Shown here piece by piece: positions 31,117-35,333 of a DNA stretch of 35,333 nt. The stretch spans positions 1 to 35,333 of the forward strand of contig JBDRHL010000092.1 in NCBI GenBank assembly GCA_043816955.1, given 5' to 3'. Both the position numbers and the translations under genes were made by a program. Below the pieces are notes generated by a model, which was not told the origin of the DNA, made no database searches, and saw only the letters and a list, made by a program, of their open reading frames with translations. This DNA is from JBDRHL01 sp043816955. Its GTDB lineage: Bacteria; Planctomycetota; Phycisphaerae; Sedimentisphaerales; CAYZTY01. Within the stretch, counting starts at the first letter, position 1; each line of letters opens with the position of its first letter.

Positions 31117-33549
31117 TTAGACATCGAGATTTTGCACCTCGAGGGCATGCTCACGGATAAAATTGCGTCTCTTCTCGACATCGTCTCCCATAAGGATACT
31201 GAAGAGACGGTCCGCCTCACCGGCGTCCTCGATCTTTACCCTCAGCAATGTCCTTCTGGCAGGATCCATGGTTGTTTCCCAAAGCTGATCAGCGTTCATT
31301 TCTCCAAGCCCTTTGAAGCGTTTGACCTCGATGCCTTTGCCGCCGATCTGCCGGATAGCCGAACAAATATCGCCCAGCGAGGCAACATCATGCTTATCCT
31401 CCCCGTTGATGAGCTGAAATTTTGTCGGCAGTGCTTCACCGGAAACAGAGCGGGCGGGCTTCAACAGAAAATCCTGTAGATTAAGCCGGAAGTCCCGCTG
31501 TAATTGCCCGTTTATTTCATTGATGCGACTTACCTCGTGAAGCTCTTCAATCACCATATTGTCAGCCTGCTCATCAGTCGGCTCTGTTTCGATGCGCTCC
31601 TGAATGCGGGAAACCTGCCTGTCGAAATCCTCCTTTTCATAGTAGAACTCCGACTGGCCGTTAACCTTTGTATGGTATTCCGGGAGCCTAAGGCCGTCAT
31701 AGTAGTCTTCCATGAATTTGCTGAAGATTATCCCACGTTTATTTAGCACTATTATATTGCGCTCCAGGTCGGTTAAAATTTTGACAAGGCGAGAAAGATT
31801 GTCTGCGGCAATTTCTTTTTCATTATCATCATAGCGGATAATAAGCCTGGTTTCATCAAGTCCACGACTGATCATGCGCCTGCGCATCTGTGACTCGCTT
31901 AGAACATAGTCAACCTTCCTTCCCTTCCCTTTGAGTTCGTATAAAGGCGGCTGTGCGATGTAGACCATTTCTTTCTCGATAAGCTCGGACATCTGACGGA
32001 ACAGAAAGGTCAACAGAAGCGTTCGTATATGCGCGCCGTCAATATCGGCATCGGTCATAAGAATTATCTTGCCGTAGCGGCACTTCTCAATTTCGAATTC
32101 GTCCGTCCCGATGCCGGTCCCCAAGGCGCTGATAATAGTGCGGATTTCCTCGTGAGCAAGCATCTTCTCAAGTCTGGATTTCTCGACGTTAAGAATCTTG
32201 CCTTTCAGGGGCAAAATCGCCTGGATATTCCTGTCGCGCCCTGCTTTGGCAGAGCCGCCGGCTGAATCTCCCTCAACTACAAATATTTCCGTCGAAGCTT
32301 TTTCTTTGCTGGCACAGTCCCAGAGTTTGCCGGGCAGACTGCCGCTGCCAAGAGCCCCCTTTCGCCTGGTCAGCTCCCGGGCTTTTCTCGCAGCCTCACG
32401 TGCCGCAGCAGCCTGAATAGCCTTATTCAAAATTCGTTTGGCATCTGCGGGATTTTCCTCCAGATAATGCCCAAGCTGCTCATTTACGGTCGTTTCAACA
32501 AAGCTGCCGACCTCGGGATTTGTCAGCCTCACTTTTGTCTGGGCCTCAAAGTGCGGCTCAGCGACCTTTACAGATATAACAGCAGTCAGACCTTCGCGAA
32601 GATCCTCGCCGGCAGGGGCTTGGTCCTTTTTTAGCAGGTTCGCGCTGCGGGCGTAAGCATTCATCGTCCGCGTCAGGGCGGTGCGGAAACCCGACAGATG
32701 CGTACCGCCGTCAATATTGCGTATATTGTTGGCAAAAGCCAGGATGTTTTCGTTATAGCCGGTACTGTACTGCATGGCTATTTCACAACTGAGTTTCTGC
32801 TGAGGATCCTCCTTGGCAAAGTATATTACTCTTGAATGCAGGGCATCTTTGCCTTCGTTGAGATGCTGAACAAAAGCCCGTATTCCGTCCTCAAATTTGA
32901 AGATCTCTTTCTTGCCGACCCTGTCATCCTGGAACGTGATCTGCACCCCGGCAGTCAAATAGGCCATTTCACGAATGCGCTTCATAAGTATATCGTATTG
33001 AAATTCGGCGTCACCGAATATCTCCTCGTCAGGCTTGAATGTAATCCTTGTGCCTTGTCTTGTCGTCGGTCCTGCTTCGACGACCGGCTCTTTAGGTTTG
33101 CCTCTGACACACTCAAAGTGATAGTGTTTACCGTCACGATAAACATCCGCCTCAAGCCACTCGCTTAGCGCATTGACCACACTTACTCCAATACCATGCA
33201 GGCCGCCCGAAATTTTATATGCCTCATTGTCAAACTTGCCCCCCGCATGTAAGGTCGTCAGGACAACATCAAGCGCGCTTTTTTTTGCTTCCTGATGCTC
33301 AGCAACGGGTATTCCTCTGCCGTTATCTTCGACTCGGCAGCTGCCGTCTATCTGAAGACGAACGGCTATGGTGTCACATCGACCAGCCAGACTTTCGTCT
33401 ATAGAATTATCGAGAACCTCATAAACAAGGTGATGAAGCCCTCCCTGCTGTCGGTCTCCGATGTACATTTCAGGACGCTTGCGCACGGCATCAAGCCCCT
33501 CCAGTATTTTGATGCTGCTTGCGTCGTATTTATGGTCCTTCGTAACCAT
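31117..33549 (-). CDS. gyrB: DNA gyrase subunit B
   Basis: ATPase subunit of the type IIA topoisomerase that introduces negative supercoils. From ATG 33549 it has 810 residues. The GHKL domain includes YDASSIKILEGLDAVRKRPE, EVLDNSIDE and HAGGKFDNEAYKISGGLHGI. The Toprim domain has EGDSAGGSAKAGRDRNIQAI and the metal-binding DADIDGAHIRTL. A Gram-negative-type insert of about 170 residues separates YIAQPPLYELKG from VKRFKGLGEMNADQLWETTM, giving an E. coli-like length. An upstream in-frame ATG at 33576 would overlap the dciA end by 20 bases but has poor ribosome spacing. It forms one cluster with dnaN and dciA. Confidence 0.96.
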   Translation of the reverse strand: MVTKDHKYDASSIKILEGLDAVRKRPEMYIGDRQQGGLHHLVYEVLDNSIDESLAGRCDTIAVRLQIDGSCRVEDNGRGIPVAEHQEAKKSALDVVLTTLHAGGKFDNEAYKISGGLHGIGVSVVNALSEWLEADVYRDGKHYHFECVRGKPKEPVVEAGPTTRQGTRITFKPDEEIFGDAEFQYDILMKRIREMAYLTAGVQITFQDDRVGKKEIFKFEDGIRAFVQHLNEGKDALHSRVIYFAKEDPQQKLSCEIAMQYSTGYNENILAFANNIRNIDGGTHLSGFRTALTRTMNAYARSANLLKKDQAPAGEDLREGLTAVISVKVAEPHFEAQTKVRLTNPEVGSFVETTVNEQLGHYLEENPADAKRILNKAIQAAAAREAARKARELTRRKGALGSGSLPGKLWDCASKEKASTEIFVVEGDSAGGSAKAGRDRNIQAILPLKGKILNVEKSRLEKMLAHEEIRTIISALGTGIGTDEFEIEKCRYGKIILMTDADIDGAHIRTLLLTFLFRQMSELIEKEMVYIAQPPLYELKGKGRKVDYVLSESQMRRRMISRGLDETRLIIRYDDNEKEIAADNLSRLVKILTDLERNIIVLNKRGIIFSKFMEDYYDGLRLPEYHTKVNGQSEFYYEKEDFDRQVSRIQERIETEPTDEQADNMVIEELHEVSRINEINGQLQRDFRLNLQDFLLKPARSVSGEALPTKFQLINGEDKHDVASLGDICSAIRQIGGKGIEVKRFKGLGEMNADQLWETTMDPARRTLLRVKIEDAGEADRLFSILMGDDVEKRRNFIREHALEVQNLDV

Positions 33550-33556
33550 CTGTCTC

Positions 33557-33931
33557 TCAAGTTTGCTGGTAATCATTACCTACTGAACCAACACTCAGCC
33601 TTATGCCGGTTATTCGAGCCTTTGGACATCTGGACTGAAGTTGCTGAAGAAGCTCATCCCGGCAAAGGTTAATTTCATAAAGATAAACGGGAGAACTAAC
33701 CAGAATATCCAGCGTTCCTGCAGATATTCCCGCCAATCTGCAGTGTTTGCTCAGCTCCCTCGGAAGCAACGATTCCCACACCTCAATCACACGGGTAAAT
33801 CTGCCTTGAACAGGTGCGATCTCCGTCACATACCGACAAACCAGACTATCAAGCCTTACCGGCCGGTATCTGTCCTCCCTCAACCGGCGAAACCTAGTAA
33901 TATTCAGCAGCTCCTGATTTTGTCTTTTCAC
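33557..33931 (-). CDS. dciA: DUF721/DciA-family protein
   Basis: A 124-residue protein lying between dnaN and gyrB, the classical place of DUF721 genes. The family motifs are visible: a helical head, then VCRYVTEIAPVQGRFTRVIE with VWESLLPRELSKHC, and TLDILVSSPVYLYEINLCRD followed by ELLQQLQSRCP and the closing GIRLSVG. DciA proteins are bacterial helicase operators that load DnaB in species lacking DnaC. The predicted GTG start lies 3 bases after the dnaN stop, and the only AAAGG there is too close to the GTG to serve it, so translation may depend on coupling. The symbol follows the family, not experiment. Confidence 0.75.
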   Translation of the reverse strand: MKRQNQELLNITRFRRLREDRYRPVRLDSLVCRYVTEIAPVQGRFTRVIEVWESLLPRELSKHCRLAGISAGTLDILVSSPVYLYEINLCRDELLQQLQSRCPKARITGIRLSVGSVGNDYQQT

Positions 33932-33934
33932 CCT

Positions 33935-35038
33935 TTAGCCCAGATTAATCGGCATAACCACGTAGAGAAAATCATTGCCGGACTTAAGCACTCCAGGCCT
34001 GTCAGATTGTCCAAGTTCGAGATCAAACGTGTCAGATCGGACGACTCGCAAAGCGTCAACAAGAAACTGCGGGTTGAAACCAATTTCAATCGGATCACCC
34101 TTATACTCGATGACCATGTCGATTTCCGCATCGCCCGTTTCAGGCGCCCTGCTTGTAATTACCAGAGCTCCGTCGTCTATGGCAATTTTAATTCCTTTGG
34201 AATCTTCATTCGTCAACAGTGCCGCCCGGCGCACGGCACTTAGAACCTGCTCTGTTGGAAGCGTAAGCTTCTTGTCATATCCTGTCGGAATAATGTCCTC
34301 ATATTTCGGGAAATTACCTTCAACAAGATTCGAGCTTATCATCACATTGCCACAGCGAAAAAGTATCTGGTTCCCTGTAAAGCTGACCGCCACCTTCTCT
34401 TTTTCACCTCCCCCCAGACGATCCAGCAACGAAACGGTTTTTGCCGGGACTATCACATTGGCCGGTATTTCTTTGCCCGGCGAGACAAGCAGCCCGATTC
34501 TGCTGCGGGCAAGCCGACGACCGTCAGTTCCTACAAGCAACAGTTTCTTGCCCTCTACTATCCATAGTACGCCGTTAATAGCATATCGGCTGCTCTCCCT
34601 TGCGACAGCAAAAAGACACTGCTCAATACCCCGTTGCAGACCGCTAAGATCAACCTCAATGTCCGCTTTACCATCAAAATCCGGCACAGCAGGATACTGC
34701 CCGCTGTCATGACCGAAAATAGTAAAATGGCTGTCCGCCCCTCTTATATGACAGGTTGCCTCAGAGGCCTCAACAGATATAACCTCATCAGTACTTTCAC
34801 GAATAATCGCTGAAATGCGATCTGCAGGAAGAACAACCCTGCCCTGTTGTTTAATGTCTACCTGCGTCACCTTGTAGACAATTCCCACCTCCAGATCCGT
34901 AGCCGCCAGCTTCACAACATCCGCTTCGGCGGTCATCTGTAGGCACCGGAGTATCGGTTTAGGTGTACGGCTTGGAACAATAGACGTTACCAAACCCAAA
35001 GCATCTTGCAGTACCGCCCTGTTAAAATCGACTTTCAT
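33935..35038 (-). CDS. dnaN: DNA polymerase III sliding clamp (beta subunit)
   Basis: Ring-shaped processivity clamp for replicative polymerase. The 367 residues match the family length and its three-domain repeat: MKVDFNRAVLQDALGLVTSI at the N-terminus, GRVVLPADRISAIIRESTDE, ESSRYAINGVLWIVEGKKLL with VGTDGRRLARS, KTVSLLDRLGGGEKE and the C-terminal VVMPINLG (normally VMPM(R/K)L). It heads the dnaN-dciA-gyrB cluster. In many bacteria dnaA lies upstream, but here the upstream neighbour is a transposase-like start in the opposite orientation. No recF follows. Confidence 0.96.
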   Translation of the reverse strand: MKVDFNRAVLQDALGLVTSIVPSRTPKPILRCLQMTAEADVVKLAATDLEVGIVYKVTQVDIKQQGRVVLPADRISAIIRESTDEVISVEASEATCHIRGADSHFTIFGHDSGQYPAVPDFDGKADIEVDLSGLQRGIEQCLFAVARESSRYAINGVLWIVEGKKLLLVGTDGRRLARSRIGLLVSPGKEIPANVIVPAKTVSLLDRLGGGEKEKVAVSFTGNQILFRCGNVMISSNLVEGNFPKYEDIIPTGYDKKLTLPTEQVLSAVRRAALLTNEDSKGIKIAIDDGALVITSRAPETGDAEIDMVIEYKGDPIEIGFNPQFLVDALRVVRSDTFDLELGQSDRPGVLKSGNDFLYVVMPINLG

Positions 35039-35232
35039 GGCTGAGTGAACCCTTTTGAATTAACCTATTCTTTGTCCTGTTCGAACCGGGATATAATTTA
35101 CCCCAAAAAGGATATGCTGTCCAGTAAAACACACCTTATTTGCGTTTGCCGGTACAATATTTTTTTCCAGACACATAATAAGAGGCTTTGTCAGGAACTT
35201 GTCCCATCCATAGTTGGAGGTTGAAAAAAGCA
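35039..35232. other. Region upstream of dnaN, nothing recognised
   Basis: This spacer should hold the dnaN promoter (minus strand) and the left end of the element on the right. No DnaA-box cluster, dnaA sequence or origin-like AT-rich unwinding region was seen. A minus-strand reading at 35136-35333 is a shadow of the transposase leader. Confidence 0.4.
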
Positions 35233-35307
35233 ATGGCTACTCCGGCCTGATTTTTAGATAATATCAGGTCAGACAATAACTTAAACTTTTTTGAAAGGAG
35301 TAGCCAT
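35233..35307 (+). promoter_or_regulatory. Inverted repeat masking the ribosome site and start codon of the next gene
   Basis: ATGGCTACTCC (35233-35243) and GGAGTAGCCAT (35297-35307) are perfect 11-bp inverted repeats, extendable by 2 bp with one bulge. The right arm contains both the GGAG ribosome site and the AT of the ATG at 35306-35308. Between them is a second, smaller stem, CCTGAT/ATCAGG. An RNA read in from outside would fold and hide the start, a control known for IS10 and IS50 transposases. Confidence 0.7.
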
Positions 35308-35333
35308 GCAAAAGAAATTGTACAAAATCGCAA
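35306..35333 (+). CDS. Start of a transposase-like gene, cut by window edge
   Basis: Only nine codons are present: ATG then Q-K-K-L-Y-K-I-A. The AAAGGAG ribosome site is 6 bases upstream. The short basic start, leader hairpin and position beside a conserved replication cluster suggest an insertion-sequence transposase, perhaps of the IS1380 type, but nine residues cannot decide the family. Confidence 0.4.

Noticed and set aside
33641..34712. Two long plus-strand frames (200 and 245 codons) over dciA and dnaN
   Set aside because: They are antisense to well-recognised genes and have low-complexity Ser/Pro/Arg composition.

Overview
This window looks like a chromosomal segment from a planctomycete, most likely of the class Phycisphaerae (Sedimentisphaerales-like). 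The assignment is an inference. It rests on dockerin-like C-termini of the type GDxxxxCKxDFxDFAIxAExWLEC on secreted proteins, a PEP-CTERM protein, a Gram-negative-length GyrB, and a DciA-type (DUF721) gene between dnaN and gyrB. No rRNA, complete tRNA or CRISPR array was seen.

Layout. 1-250: edge of an IS1595-like element (transposase N-terminus, minus strand) and a dRS3-like 20-bp hairpin repeat. 282-2759 (minus): ktrB-ktrA potassium uptake pair. 2859-5631 (minus): pcm-recG, overlapping by 8 bp. 5662-7847 (plus): a promoter, a small lipoprotein gene and bioA. 7901-12432 (plus): an AT-richer insert with an O-antigen-ligase/TPR/LamG fusion and a secreted beta-helix protein with a dockerin-like tail. 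12433-12983: a long non-coding gap whose second half is strongly C-rich and G-poor on the plus strand, resembling a Rho-loading region. 12984-15368: priA. 15396-19144: a self-contained operon made of a YtrA-type GntR regulator, an ABC ATPase, an ABC-2 permease and a large membrane protein with a C-terminal zinc ribbon. Its promoter is nearly consensus and a 27-bp palindrome covers the -10 element and start point. 19215-20757 (minus): two uncharacterised genes, one of them an isolated recombinase SAM-like domain protein. 21061-24685 (plus): a small protein, a PQQ-propeller lipoprotein, purH and a four-helix membrane protein. 24737-28261: a decayed accessory zone with a HAF-repeat pseudogene, a dockerin-tailed propeller, a small secreted protein and frame-broken remnants. 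28279-29694 (minus): a sialate O-acetylesterase-like enzyme. 29981-30631: a PEP-CTERM protein. 30724-35038 (minus): dnaN-dciA-gyrB and a GroES-like gene. 35233-end: start of another transposase-like gene whose ribosome site and start codon lie in a perfect 11-bp inverted repeat.

How it works together. Housekeeping genes (recG, priA, gyrB, dnaN, purH, bioA, pcm, ktrAB) form conserved blocks. Cell-surface genes (polymer ligase, dockerin and PEP-CTERM proteins, esterase) and mobile-element fragments lie between them. The strongest candidate for an undescribed system is the autoregulated GntR/ABC/zinc-ribbon operon. The transposase-start hairpin and the Wzy-TPR-LamG fusion come next.
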